Shown in pieces: positions 1-9,511 of a DNA stretch of 35,576 nt. The notes below the pieces were generated by a model. It did no database searches, had not been told where the DNA came from, and worked only from the letters and a program-made list of their open reading frames with translations. Origin of the DNA: CAYJLC01 sp044426345 (GTDB lineage: Bacteria; Bacillota; Clostridia; Oscillospirales; Butyricicoccaceae); assembly GCA_044426345.1 (NCBI GenBank), contig JAWXUP010000021.1, positions 1 through 35,576 on the forward strand, written 5' to 3'. Position numbers and translations under genes: made by a program. Each line of letters starts with the position of its first letter. The first letter of the stretch is position 1.

Positions 1-99
1 CAAACTAATCTTGCGAAAAAAACTGATGAAACTAATCATCTTTACCTAGAAATGAAACTTAAAAAAGCTTTAAACCGTATATCGGTTGCAAATTCTTAA
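1..99 (+). CDS. C-terminal fragment of an unidentified protein
   Basis: An open frame enters from the left edge and ends at TAA 97-99, giving 32 residues that finish in the sequence RISVANS. The fragment is rich in Lys and Leu and looks helical. It is too short to assign a family. A strong intrinsic terminator starts 2 bases after the stop, which supports this being the true end of a + strand gene. Confidence 0.45.
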   Translation, partial: QTNLAKKTDETNHLYLEMKLKKALNRISVANS

Positions 100-100
100 T

Positions 101-138
101 AAAAAACCTCCTGTTTTTTAGAAAACAGGAGGTTTTTT
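101..138. terminator. Bidirectional intrinsic terminator
   Basis: There is a perfect 17-bp stem (101-117 with 122-138) and a TTAG loop. The arms begin with six A and end with six T, so it can terminate transcription from either strand. It lies between the gene ending at 99 (+) and the giant gene ending at 150 (-), which are convergent. Confidence 0.9.
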
Positions 139-149
139 GTGTTATTTAA

Positions 150-3100
150 TTAGCTAAGGTTTGTCCAAGTTTCAACATCATCATCTAGTGAATATTCGTG
201 TGAATTTGTTGCCTCGATAATTTGATAATATGCCCAGTGTGATGTTAGAACATCGTTAAAAGTAATCATATCATCAAGGTTTTCGTCTGCGAAATCTTCG
301 TCACAAGTTCTTTCTAAAACTCGATTTACTAGCGTTACAGCTTCAGCACGAGTGATATTTTGGTCTGGAGCGAATGTTCCGTCAGAGTAACCTGTAATCC
401 AACCTTTTGCTGAGGCTGACGAGATGTAATTTATCGCCCAGTGACTGCTTGATACGTCAGTGAAACTATTTGTGTCACCTGAACTTAATTCATCAAATCG
501 GCTTGCTATTGTTGCAAATTCTGCTCTTGTAATGTAGTTATTACCACCAAAAGTTCCGTCTGTATAACCTGTGATAATTCCGTATTGTTCCATAAATCCA
601 ACTGCGTTTGCATACCACAAATCAGAAGTTACATCTGTAAAGCTACTTGTGTATGTTACTGTTGTATCCATAGTTTCAGTTAGAAGTCTTGAGAACATAA
701 CTATTGTTTCAGCACGAGTAATATTTTGGTCTGGAGCAAAAGTTCCATCTATGTATCCGTTCATATATGCGAAGTGGTCTTCACGGTTTAATGAGGTAGA
801 ACTTGAAGACGTTGTTGTGTCTGATGAACTACTACTTGACGAACTGCTACTTGACGAACTACTACTTGACGAACTACTACTTGATGAACTGCTAGAACTG
901 TTTTTAGTCCAAATAGCAGTTAAAGTAATGTCTTGACCTAGCATTGTAAAGACCGAACCTGCCTCGTATTCAACACCGTTGTATACCCAGTTTACGAAAG
1001 TATAACCAGATTTTGTTGGTGTAGGTAATGTGTAGGTATCGCCAAAGTCTAGGTTTTGACTTAATATTGTGCTGTCGCCAGTATCTGAGAATGATAGGGT
1101 AAACTCTGCGATTGTCCACATAGCATCAATTACGACATTGCTTGTAGGCATTACGAATGTATCATTAGCAACGTAATATTGATTGTTGTAGCACCATTTA
1201 TCGAAAGTGTAACCTGCATAAACTGGGATTGCATCTGTGATTGTAACCGTCAAGCCTGATGCGTATGAAACGGTTTGGAAAGTTACATCGTTTTCAGCAA
1301 AACCATATTCGTAAGTAACGGTATAGCCTGTGTTTTCAACCCAAACAGCTGTCATTGATACGTTGTTTGCAGGCATTGTGTAAGTTGCATTTGCAGCGTA
1401 TATGTCACCATCATTGCTTAACCAGTGAACGAAAGTATAACCAGCTTTTGTTGGCGCTGTTGGAAGTGTAACTGTTGTGTCGAAAACTACTGAGTAAGAG
1501 TCGATGGTTGAGTCTGCTGTGTTTGTAAATGATAATTTATAAGTATTCGCTCTCCAAACTGCTACAAAAGTAACGTCGTTTGCTGGCATTGTGAAATTAT
1601 CAGATGAACTATAATCAGCAGAATTGTATGTCCAACTAGTGAACGTATAGCCTTCACGAGTCGGTACGCTTGACTCGATGGTAAATGTATCGCCTTCTTC
1701 GTAATAACTAGTTTCTAATGCAACTTCATCATACAATTTGTAAGTTACAAGATAAACAGGATTTTCAACCCATGTTGCAATCATTGTTACGTTGTAAGCT
1801 GGCATTGTGAATGAATTACTGCCTGCAACATATCCGTCAAAGCTACTAATCCAACCGTTAAATGTTTCGCTGTCTTTTGTAGGTGTTGAAGTCGGTAAAA
1901 TAACTTCCGAATTGTATGTTACGGTTTCTGAACTAAATGTGCTGTCGCCTGTATTTACGTAAGATACAGTATAGCTATTTATTTCAAATTGTGCATAAAG
2001 AACTAAGTCGCTTTGTGTTGGTATTGCATCGCTAGTTAGATAAGTAGCGCCAGAGCCATTTGCATTGGTATTCCAACCTTCGAAAGTATAGCCTTCTTTG
2101 TATGGAGTATTGTTGATAACATAAATGTCAACAGCATCTTCTTGGTAGTAAACGCTTTGATAAAGTTCATTATTTACGTAATATGTTGTAGAATATACTG
2201 GAATATCTTCCCAAACTGCCATCATTGTAACATCGTGAGCTGGCATTATGAAGTTTGCTCCTGCGTTATAATAGTCGCCATTTTCAGTGTTTAACCAATA
2301 TTGGAAAGTTTTGTCATCTTGTGTTGGCGCAGTTGCTAAAACGTGGTTTAAACCGTAAAGTAGAGAGGTGCTTGCGTAAATTGAATCAGCACTTTCGTGG
2401 TTTTCGTATGATAATGTGTATCTAGTTGCTTCCCACGTAGCAGTTAAAGTAACAGCATTTGCAGGCATTGTGTAAACGTGACCTGCGCTGTAAGTGCTAG
2501 CACCGTCTGACCAACCATTGAAAGTATAACCAGATCTTGTTACGGTAGGTAATGTGTAAGTATCATTAAATTCAAGTGTAACATTTGAAACAGTATTACC
2601 ACCTGCTTCATCGAATGTTAATAAGTAACCATCAGTTTCCCAAAATGGTGTAAAATATACGTTTGTGTCTGGCATTATAAAGTAGTCGCCAGTGTAATAT
2701 ATTGTCGTATCAGGGTAAATGTTGTAGGTAGACCAACAAACAAAAGTAGAGCCTTCTTGCGTTGGAACTGTTGCTGTGATGTAAACGGTTGAACCTACAA
2801 CGTGGTTGTTTACATCTGCATCGGTTAAACCTCCGTAAGTTACGCTATGTGTTGTATCTGTAGTCCAACCTGCGTATAGGGTAAGTGTTATTGTAGACTC
2901 GCTGTCTGTTGCATAATCACCATAAGTTGCACCAGAGGCTACCGGAGAAGTACAAGCAGAATCGGTGTACCAACCTGTGAAAGTGTAACCAGTATATACT
3001 GGTGTAGTGCTTGAAATAATATCAGACCATAATACATCAGTATCAGTTGTACCATCAAGCGTACCACCATTTGTGTTCCAAGTAACTGTAACATCTTTCG

Positions 3101-6100
3101 CAGTATATCCAGCGTAGATTGTTGTGTTACCTGTAATTGTAGTGTTATCGAAATCAAATTCGGTAGTCAAATCGCTGTCTTTATACCAATCATCAAACGT
3201 ATGACCTGTAAGCGTTGGGGCTGTTGGTTCGACAGCATTTGTACCGTAATCTACAGTTTGCGAATCTATCGCCGAACCGTCACCGGTGTCAAATGTTACA
3301 GTGTAACCTATTGGTACCCAAATAGCTTTAAGGGTAACATCGTCTGCTGGCATTTCAAAAGTAACACCAGTGTTATATGTTGTAGTTCCGTCGCTCCAAC
3401 CAGATAATGTATAACCTGATTTTGAAGTGTGGACTGATGTAGGTAATACAGTCGCAACTTTGTAGTCAAGATTTACAGAGGAAATTTCAGAACCACCATC
3501 GGTATTGTAAGTTAATGTGTAATTAAGAGGGTCTAAATCAGCGACAAAAGTAACATCGTTCGCTGGCATTGTGAAACTTGTAGTTGATAAGTAGTAATTA
3601 CTATTATATTCCCAGAAATTAAATTCATAACCTGATAAATAGCTTTCGTATGTATCAACGTCAATTATTTCAACTTCAGTATCAAACGCATAGTCCACTG
3701 TTGCAACTGTTTGTCCGTCAATTTCAAAAGTAACGGTGTAAGTAATAGCAGTCCATTGGGCTGTGAAAGTGACATTAGATGCTGGCATTGTGTAGGTTTG
3801 TTCAGCTTGGTAAGTATCACTATCATAACTACATAACCAACCACTGAAAGTGTAACCAGATTTTGTAGGCACTGTAGTTGGCATTGTAATTGAACTGCCA
3901 GCAAGGTAAGTATGGTCTAGTGAGATAGATTCAGAATCACCGTCAACATCATATGTAACAGAGTAAGTATCTTCAGCAGTCCAAGTAGCAGTTATTTTTA
4001 CGGATTCTGTACCATCATCATCTGTATACGCTGTTAAATCAGCAACGTGTAGATAAGTACCGTCATTTAAATCTACTCGAATTACTATATCATAAGTACC
4101 ATCGCTATTTTGAGAAACTTCGCGAATAGTATAATCGGTTCCGTCTAAATTGTAAGTAGTGCCGTCTTCGTTGTAGTCGTCTGAAGAAACACCGACAACC
4201 GTATATCTCCAACCAGTAAATGTGTAGTTTTCTGTATCTGGAGTGTCTGGGAATGTTACGGTGTCTGTCCAGTAAATATTATCGTACGTAACATCAGTGT
4301 ATTGAGTTTCATCAGTACCAAAAGTTGCATCACTAGGGTAATTATAATTCCAATAAACTTTGTTTAATTTTTTCGTGATGAATTTTGCGTACAGAGTTGT
4401 GTCCTCGGTTACGGTGAAAGTTGTGTCAGTGTCAGTGTCAGTGTCGAATGTAAAGTCTACCGAAACACCAGGGTTTGTATAGTAACCATCGAAAACATAG
4501 CCTGTTATGTCGTAGGTGGTAGGTAAGGTTAGTTCGCTACCATCTAATTTGGTATAAGTGTCAACGTAATAATTTGTATCACCGTCTAAATAATCCGAAA
4601 TATCAACAGAACCCATAACGTAATCGCCATTTTCATCTGTAGAAACACCTATAACTTCGATGTCCCATTCAGGGTATACATAAGCAAAGCTTACGTAGTT
4701 ATCGGCATAGTTTGAAGTACCAGATTGATAACCACCGTAGAACATAGTTCTATAATTATTGTAGTAATACGAAGATTGACCTGCGAATTTAACGTATAAA
4801 ACATCGTCTTGAGCGATATTTGTGTCAGGTATTGAGAATGGAATAGACACATCGAAAGTATCGTATTGCTCCATATTATATACAGCAAGAAGTATGGTGT
4901 TGTGGCTGGTAGAATCATATGTTGCGTTTAAATTGTAAGATTCTTTTAAATTATCAATAGTAGTATTAGCAGTGATTTCATCGTCCTCACCTAATGTCAA
5001 ATAATAAACAGTTACATTTTGACCTGTAGAACTATCAAGACTTGAAAGAATACTATACTCACCATCTTTTACAGTAATTTCACTAGTATCAATAGTAACT
5101 CCGAAATCAGCCGTTTCAACAAGCTCGCTATCAGTTGATGTAGTAGTAGTAGGCAATGCGTAGTAAACTAGTAGAGGGTCGGTTGAATTACTATAACCAC
5201 CACCGTCTATAGTGTTTGTTACTGAAAAATTGATTGTACCATAATCTTCTGGTCCTAAAACTGGAATAGAATCAGAACTATTTTCGTTGTAGTGGTATTC
5301 AGAGCCATCATAAGTAACGTGTGCATCGTGAACCATCAAAACTGGGTTAGGGTCGATAACTAAATATTGGTTTGAGGCACCAACAACGATTGTGTCTGTA
5401 TTACCGATGTTTAATCCAGTGCTTTCTTCCATATTATTAATCATTTGACCGTCGCCAGAAGAATATTCACTAGATGATAAAACACCGAAAGATTCATAAT
5501 CTTCAGACATACTACCAAGCGCTATGAGTTTGTCCCAAGAATAAGTAGCAGAAGTAGCTGTAGTGTCTGGTGTTAATGTTGCAGAAACTGTAAAACTTGA
5601 GAAGTAGTTTCTTGTATATCCGTAATATCCACTAAAACCATAAAGAACAACGTCTGGGTCGGTAATTTTATAAGTGTAAATTGTAGCACCTGTAACACCA
5701 GAGGTTTCACCGAAATGATCATCAACATATTCGGAAGGCATTTCTTTCTTAGATACCAACTCAATGCCAGAAACAACTTCATCGGTTTCGTAACCAGCGA
5801 TAGGAGAACCATCGTAATTTAGCGTGAAGTCACCGACAGAAATACCGTTAAGAGTTAGTCCCTCTGGAACAACAACTCCGAAAACAATATCTTTCCAAAA
5901 ATATTCATCGGAATTATTAGTAGAAGCAGAAGTAGCATAAGCACCACCAGTTAATTGGAAATTGATTGTAGTTGCAAGACCAGGTGTTAGATATATTGCA
6001 TCGGAATAAGCTCCGTTGATGTTGTATTGTTGTAAACCGAGAATATCAACGTTAGCATTTGTGTTAGTAGGAACAACGAATTTCGCATCTACGTAAAAAG

Positions 6101-8729
6101 TTGATTTAATTTCTTTATCATCGCTATCTTTTGCAATGCTACCAATATCATCGTATACGGTTACAGTGATTACGTGAGAATCATTGTTTGTAAGATTTGT
6201 GGTATCGTAAAGATAACCACGAATGCTTGCTGTTGCAGTGTCTTGATAGTTGCCCCAATCAGAAAGCGTTAACTTTGCAGAGGTAAATTCGGCACCATCA
6301 GGAGCTACTATGCGTATAGCATTCATTGCAGAACCAGAAGGAGCAAGGTCGTAATTAACATCTTCAATGTTGTTGTATTTATAAGAAGCCCCATTATCAA
6401 GCGTGTATTCAAGGCCTATAATACTGCTAACTCCACTTGTTGGGTCATAAGGGAGATAAAGTTCTTTTACAACGTCATTGCTATTTTTGTCAATAGTATA
6501 TTCAACAACAATGCTGTAATCATCTATCAAAGCTGTAGTAGAACCATTTGAAAGAGCAACAGAACCTAAGTCTTGATAACCATCTATAATATAATCTGAG
6601 TGACTATCGTTTAATTGGGTGTTATATTTTGCAATATTGTATTGATAAACAGCATTTGAAGGAGTAGAATCGCTTGTTGATAGTTCAAAAGGATCAGCCT
6701 CTTCCCATCTGAAACCTTTTATTGCAGATGTGCTTTTTATACTGTATGTTTCATCAGTTACACTAGTTAAATCAGTACCAATGTCATCTTGTAAATAAAG
6801 AGTAAATATATAATCACTGTAATCGTCTGTAACGTAATCACTTTTTGGAGTACCCAAAACTTTTGTTAGTTCTGTACTTGAATCTGCCATATATGTACCA
6901 TTATCACTAGAAAATTCAGCTTGTATTTTAACTATGCTTTCTCCTGTAGGTGAAGTGAAATAAAGAGAAGGAGGATAAGTGGTAGTGAAATAATAGGTAA
7001 CAGATGGAGTAGTTTCGGTAGCTGCAATTATTTCAGTGTTGTTGTAAGATTTGGTATCGTAATTACCCTTAGCTAAGGCTTCGGCGAAAGTTGTAATGTC
7101 GATTGTGCGACCTGTCTCGGCGGTGATACCATCTTCGCCAACGTCATCGCTTTCATACCAAACGGTAAGACTTGTAATGCTAGACATATAACGTTCATAA
7201 GCATCACTTCCTAAGAAAGGAATTGTCATTTGCACCTCGGAAACATCGTCTAAATATCCGTCGCTTACGTTAGGAATTGCAACGTATTCAATAACGATAG
7301 GGTCTGATGTTTCTTGATAAATTGACGTATTAGAAGGGTTTGTTGTACGACGAGCAGAGAAAAGAGTTTGTATAGTATCATCGAACATATTTGGTTTTTG
7401 TGAATCAGCAGTTGTAGAGTAAGAAGCAGTGTACAGAGATTGGTCTGTAGGGTCTATCACCTCGGCTGTAGCTGTTATAGCGGCGGCATTCTCAGATTTT
7501 ATTGTTGTATAAACGAACTGATTATTATCAATATCATAAGTTTCTACAACTATGTAGATATGTTTGGCCGTAATGTTGTATTCATCGTCGGAAAATTCAC
7601 CAGTAGTATCATCAAAGTAAGCAGATAAATTAGCTGTTAAAAAGTCACCAGAATTGACAGCGAGAACAGAAGTCTTATCACTTGTTGTGTATGATGTTAA
7701 CGCAAGGGGATTTTTAACTCTGTTTTGAATGTCTATGTAGCCTTTGTCAGGACCAGTATATGGAGTGTCACTATCGTAATAGTTAGAATCTTTGACAAGT
7801 TCATCTGTACCAAGTTTATCAAGTGCATCAGTTAGATTTTCTAGAGTATAAGTATTAGATAAATCGGTTTTATAGGTAGCATTTTCTGGAATTGATAGGG
7901 TTAAGCCAGAAGATAGAGAAGTTATCGTATAAGTTGCATCGGAAAAAGAACGATTCATCTTAATTCTAGCTGACAAATCAACAGCAGAAGCACCACCAGC
8001 TGAAAGTTGAATATCAGAAATACCAGAACCAACTAATTTGATATTATTGCTAGAAAGCGAAGCGGATAAATCTTCATCAATGCTGAAATAATCAAAAGAA
8101 AGTTCAGCAGCTTGCGAAATAACTTCAACTTCTACAGCGTCAGAAACATCACCAACAGCACTATCGGTAGATGAAACAGTTACTTTGATATCACCGAGGT
8201 CGCTTGTGATAGAATCTGTACCAACTGGAACAAATAACGGATTTACAGTTACTGCCATAGTAAAACTTGCACCAGAAGTTGAAGATGAAAGTGTGTATTC
8301 AAGCGTACCACTGTTAGAAGAGTAGGTTGACGTTCCATTAGCACCATCTACAGTAGCAGAACTAGTCCACTTAGGATATGTAGAGCCAAACGCAGAGCTT
8401 TCAGCAGTAATGTACGCTTTTTGCGTATAAGTATCACTTGTTGTTGGATTAGAAACACCAGGAGCAGTTACAAGTTCAACACCAATTGGCAAATCAATCG
8501 TGACGGTTGATGTTTCAGTACTTGAGGCGGCTTGTGTTAAGTCTATATTGAGTATAATATTACTTGTGTCAGTTACGCTTATTTTCTCCTGTCCGGCAAT
8601 GCTATTATAAGTTGCAGTCACCGAAACACTTGGTGAAGAATCGTCTGCAAAAACCGACCAATCGCTCAAGCTGAGCATCATGGAAAGAGCCATAACTGCG
8701 GATAATAATCGTTTAGTTCCTTTTTTCAT
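150..8729 (-). CDS. Giant SLH-anchored surface protein with InlB-type repeats
   Basis: The protein is about 2,859 residues and is exported. The start is the ATG at 8727-8729, with AAGGAGA (8738-8744) 8 bases upstream; an in-frame extension 12 codons further upstream lacks this support. Residues 1-28 are a signal peptide (KKGTKR, hydrophobic core, probable cut at VFA-DD). Residues 29 to about 1380 are Thr/Ser/Asp/Tyr-rich and probably beta-structured. Then follow about 16 repeats of 65-75 residues (bases about 4585-905) of the InlB B-repeat / Listeria-Bacteroides class, with the pattern YTVTY...GYTFxGW...YTMPAxxVTxTAxW. A run of 26 Ser (bases 822-899) precedes three SLH domains (about 795-290), each with the GYxDGTF...ITRAE motif. 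A short acidic tail ends the protein. SLH domains bind pyruvylated secondary wall polymer in known Gram-positives, so the protein is probably displayed on the cell wall as an adhesin or S-layer-associated stalk; ligand unknown. There is no LPXTG motif. It is monocistronic between terminator 101-138 and the non-coding region beyond 8766. Confidence 0.93.
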   Translation of the reverse strand: MKKGTKRLLSAVMALSMMLSLSDWSVFADDSSPSVSVTATYNSIAGQEKISVTDTSNIILNIDLTQAASSTETSTVTIDLPIGVELVTAPGVSNPTTSDTYTQKAYITAESSAFGSTYPKWTSSATVDGANGTSTYSSNSGTLEYTLSSSTSGASFTMAVTVNPLFVPVGTDSITSDLGDIKVTVSSTDSAVGDVSDAVEVEVISQAAELSFDYFSIDEDLSASLSSNNIKLVGSGISDIQLSAGGASAVDLSARIKMNRSFSDATYTITSLSSGLTLSIPENATYKTDLSNTYTLENLTDALDKLGTDELVKDSNYYDSDTPYTGPDKGYIDIQNRVKNPLALTSYTTSDKTSVLAVNSGDFLTANLSAYFDDTTGEFSDDEYNITAKHIYIVVETYDIDNNQFVYTTIKSENAAAITATAEVIDPTDQSLYTASYSTTADSQKPNMFDDTIQTLFSARRTTNPSNTSIYQETSDPIVIEYVAIPNVSDGYLDDVSEVQMTIPFLGSDAYERYMSSITSLTVWYESDDVGEDGITAETGRTIDITTFAEALAKGNYDTKSYNNTEIIAATETTPSVTYYFTTTYPPSLYFTSPTGESIVKIQAEFSSDNGTYMADSSTELTKVLGTPKSDYVTDDYSDYIFTLYLQDDIGTDLTSVTDETYSIKSTSAIKGFRWEEADPFELSTSDSTPSNAVYQYNIAKYNTQLNDSHSDYIIDGYQDLGSVALSNGSTTALIDDYSIVVEYTIDKNSNDVVKELYLPYDPTSGVSSIIGLEYTLDNGASYKYNNIEDVNYDLAPSGSAMNAIRIVAPDGAEFTSAKLTLSDWGNYQDTATASIRGYLYDTTNLTNNDSHVITVTVYDDIGSIAKDSDDKEIKSTFYVDAKFVVPTNTNANVDILGLQQYNINGAYSDAIYLTPGLATTINFQLTGGAYATSASTNNSDEYFWKDIVFGVVVPEGLTLNGISVGDFTLNYDGSPIAGYETDEVVSGIELVSKKEMPSEYVDDHFGETSGVTGATIYTYKITDPDVVLYGFSGYYGYTRNYFSSFTVSATLTPDTTATSATYSWDKLIALGSMSEDYESFGVLSSSEYSSGDGQMINNMEESTGLNIGNTDTIVVGASNQYLVIDPNPVLMVHDAHVTYDGSEYHYNENSSDSIPVLGPEDYGTINFSVTNTIDGGGYSNSTDPLLVYYALPTTTTSTDSELVETADFGVTIDTSEITVKDGEYSILSSLDSSTGQNVTVYYLTLGEDDEITANTTIDNLKESYNLNATYDSTSHNTILLAVYNMEQYDTFDVSIPFSIPDTNIAQDDVLYVKFAGQSSYYYNNYRTMFYGGYQSGTSNYADNYVSFAYVYPEWDIEVIGVSTDENGDYVMGSVDISDYLDGDTNYYVDTYTKLDGSELTLPTTYDITGYVFDGYYTNPGVSVDFTFDTDTDTDTTFTVTEDTTLYAKFITKKLNKVYWNYNYPSDATFGTDETQYTDVTYDNIYWTDTVTFPDTPDTENYTFTGWRYTVVGVSSDDYNEDGTTYNLDGTDYTIREVSQNSDGTYDIVIRVDLNDGTYLHVADLTAYTDDDGTESVKITATWTAEDTYSVTYDVDGDSESISLDHTYLAGSSITMPTTVPTKSGYTFSGWLCSYDSDTYQAEQTYTMPASNVTFTAQWTAITYTVTFEIDGQTVATVDYAFDTEVEIIDVDTYESYLSGYEFNFWEYNSNYYLSTTSFTMPANDVTFVADLDPLNYTLTYNTDGGSEISSVNLDYKVATVLPTSVHTSKSGYTLSGWSDGTTTYNTGVTFEMPADDVTLKAIWVPIGYTVTFDTGDGSAIDSQTVDYGTNAVEPTAPTLTGHTFDDWYKDSDLTTEFDFDNTTITGNTTIYAGYTAKDVTVTWNTNGGTLDGTTDTDVLWSDIISSTTPVYTGYTFTGWYTDSACTSPVASGATYGDYATDSESTITLTLYAGWTTDTTHSVTYGGLTDADVNNHVVGSTVYITATVPTQEGSTFVCWSTYNIYPDTTIYYTGDYFIMPDTNVYFTPFWETDGYLLTFDEAGGNTVSNVTLEFNDTYTLPTVTRSGYTFNGWSDGASTYSAGHVYTMPANAVTLTATWEATRYTLSYENHESADSIYASTSLLYGLNHVLATAPTQDDKTFQYWLNTENGDYYNAGANFIMPAHDVTMMAVWEDIPVYSTTYYVNNELYQSVYYQEDAVDIYVINNTPYKEGYTFEGWNTNANGSGATYLTSDAIPTQSDLVLYAQFEINSYTVSYVNTGDSTFSSETVTYNSEVILPTSTPTKDSETFNGWISSFDGYVAGSNSFTMPAYNVTMIATWVENPVYLVTYKLYDEVALETSYYEEGDTFTIESSVPTREGYTFTSWTYNSADYSSSDNFTMPANDVTFVAVWRANTYKLSFTNTADSTIDSYSVVFDTTVTLPTAPTKAGYTFVHWLSNDGDIYAANATYTMPANNVSMTAVWVENTGYTVTYEYGFAENDVTFQTVSYASGLTVTITDAIPVYAGYTFDKWCYNNQYYVANDTFVMPTSNVVIDAMWTIAEFTLSFSDTGDSTILSQNLDFGDTYTLPTPTKSGYTFVNWVYNGVEYEAGSVFTMLGQDITLTAIWTKNSSSSSSSSSSSSSSSSSSSSSSSSSSDTTTSSSSTSLNREDHFAYMNGYIDGTFAPDQNITRAETIVMFSRLLTETMDTTVTYTSSFTDVTSDLWYANAVGFMEQYGIITGYTDGTFGGNNYITRAEFATIASRFDELSSGDTNSFTDVSSSHWAINYISSASAKGWITGYSDGTFAPDQNITRAEAVTLVNRVLERTCDEDFADENLDDMITFNDVLTSHWAYYQIIEATNSHEYSLDDDVETWTNLS
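822..899 (-). repeat. 15-bp tandem repeat encoding a 26-serine linker
   Basis: About 4.5 copies of a 15-bp unit (on the + strand GATGAACTACTACTT and near-identical variants) run from 823 to 897. Each copy encodes five serines. They join the last InlB-type repeat to the SLH anchor. Gain or loss of a unit would change linker length by five residues without breaking the frame. Confidence 0.85.
4423..4446 (-). repeat. 6-bp tandem repeat encoding Asp-Thr pairs
   Basis: Four copies of GTGTCA (the last is GTGTCG) on the + strand encode an alternating DTDTDTDT stretch in the first InlB-type repeat of the giant surface protein. Confidence 0.8.
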
Positions 8730-8737
8730 AAAAATAT

Positions 8738-8744
8738 TCTCCTT
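8738..8744 (-). promoter_or_regulatory. Ribosome binding site fixing the giant gene start
   Basis: AAGGAGA lies 8 bases before the ATG at 8727-8729. It places translation start at the MKKGTKR signal peptide rather than at the upstream in-frame start. Confidence 0.85.
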
Positions 8745-8765
8745 TTTGTATAATCGTATGAGCAA

Positions 8766-9145
8766 TTACCATATTTTTGTCTAAAACAGAAATAATAAAA
8801 CAAGTAAATTTGCATAAATTCACAATGTATTTTATACAAATAAAATGGTAAATATTTACAACTTCTTAACTTGAACTTAACATACTATAGACAAATTGTC
8901 AATAAAAAAAATATTTTTTTGTGTATTGTAACAAATAAAATACAACTATGTAAAAGTAAAGTGAGGAATATAGTAAAAAAACTTGCAAAATACGGGCTTT
9001 AAAGTATATAAAAGTGTTTAATTTAATATGATTTATAGTAATATTAGAGAGTAATTATAGATGAATAATACATTTACATGTATAAAAATACACTAAAAAA
9101 GTGTTGATTTCAAAATAATAAACAAACGTAAGATTAACGATAAAA
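8766..9145. other. AT-rich non-coding region upstream of the giant gene
   Basis: No gene is visible here. On the minus strand a TTGACA (8897-8902) has only a weak -10 match (TAAGTT, 8874-8879) at 17-bp spacing. The -35 overlaps a small inverted repeat GACAA-A-TTGTC (8890-8900). Two direct copies of CTTAAC (8865-8870 and 8876-8881) sit 11 bp apart, as is common for response-regulator sites. Together these suggest an activator-dependent promoter with a 5' leader of about 140 bases. Confidence 0.35.
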
Positions 9146-9167
9146 AGAGGAGCTAAAAAGCTCCTCT
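9146..9167 (-). terminator. Intrinsic terminator, copy 1 of a duplicated hairpin
   Basis: Arms AGAGGAGCT (9146-9154) and AGCTCCTCT (9159-9167) form a perfect 9-bp stem with an AAAA loop. On the minus strand it is followed by a T run, so it should stop minus-strand transcripts arriving from 9168-9482. The same hairpin recurs at 9483-9504. Confidence 0.75.
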
Positions 9168-9482
9168 CAAATGGTGAAAAAGTGGCAAGCTAAAGCATTG
9201 CACAAACTAGCAAAAATTATCATAACCTTAAAATAACAACGCACACGCTAGCAAAGTAAAAATTTTTCAGAGAAAAATTATTTACGCAGCGATAAAATTA
9301 GACTAGTTTTGATAAATCTTTTATAAAAAGATTTCGTCTTTTGGATACTTTGACAAAGTATCAGCCACGCGGCGAGCGACTGCCGAGAAAAAAGAAAGCA
9401 GGAGTGGTAAGTGGAAGAGGCACAAAATAAAAAACTTGTATATTAAAAAAGTATATTTTGAAATGAGCATTTAGACAAACTT
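9168..9482 (-). ncRNA. Hairpin-rich non-coding block, possible structured RNA or dispersed repeat
   Basis: No credible coding frame is present. The block contains at least five local hairpins: 9185-9201 (7 bp, one bulge), 9256-9285 (13 bp, one bulge), 9314-9334 (9 bp), 9344-9362 (8 bp, GATACTTT/AAAGTATC) and 9370-9385 (CGGC/GCCG). A distal pair AAACTAG/CTAGTTT (9204-9210, 9303-9309) could enclose some of them. The patch 9361-9386 is clearly more GC-rich than its surroundings. Near-identical terminators flank the block on both sides. I do not recognise a known RNA family. It could be an independent RNA, a long 3' region of the gene above, or a repeat copied around the genome. Confidence 0.35.
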
Positions 9483-9506
9483 AGAGGAGCTAAAAAGCTC
9501 CTCTAA
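9481..9506 (-). terminator. Intrinsic terminator, copy 2 of a duplicated hairpin
   Basis: An 11-bp perfect stem (9481-9491 with 9496-9506) with an AAAA loop lies 5 bases after the stop of the cysteine-rich gene at 9512. Its core is identical to the hairpin at 9146-9167. Confidence 0.75.
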
Positions 9507-9511
9507 AAATA

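Noticed and set aside
571..936. Plus-strand ORF of 121 codons with DELLL repeats
   Set aside because: It is antisense to the SLH and serine-linker region; the repeat pattern is simply the other strand of the 15-bp serine repeats, and there is no ribosome binding site.
905..4585. Periodic repeats that could suggest a CRISPR array
   Set aside because: The periodicity is about 200 bp, in frame and divergent, and encodes InlB-type protein repeats; no short identical repeats with unique spacers exist.
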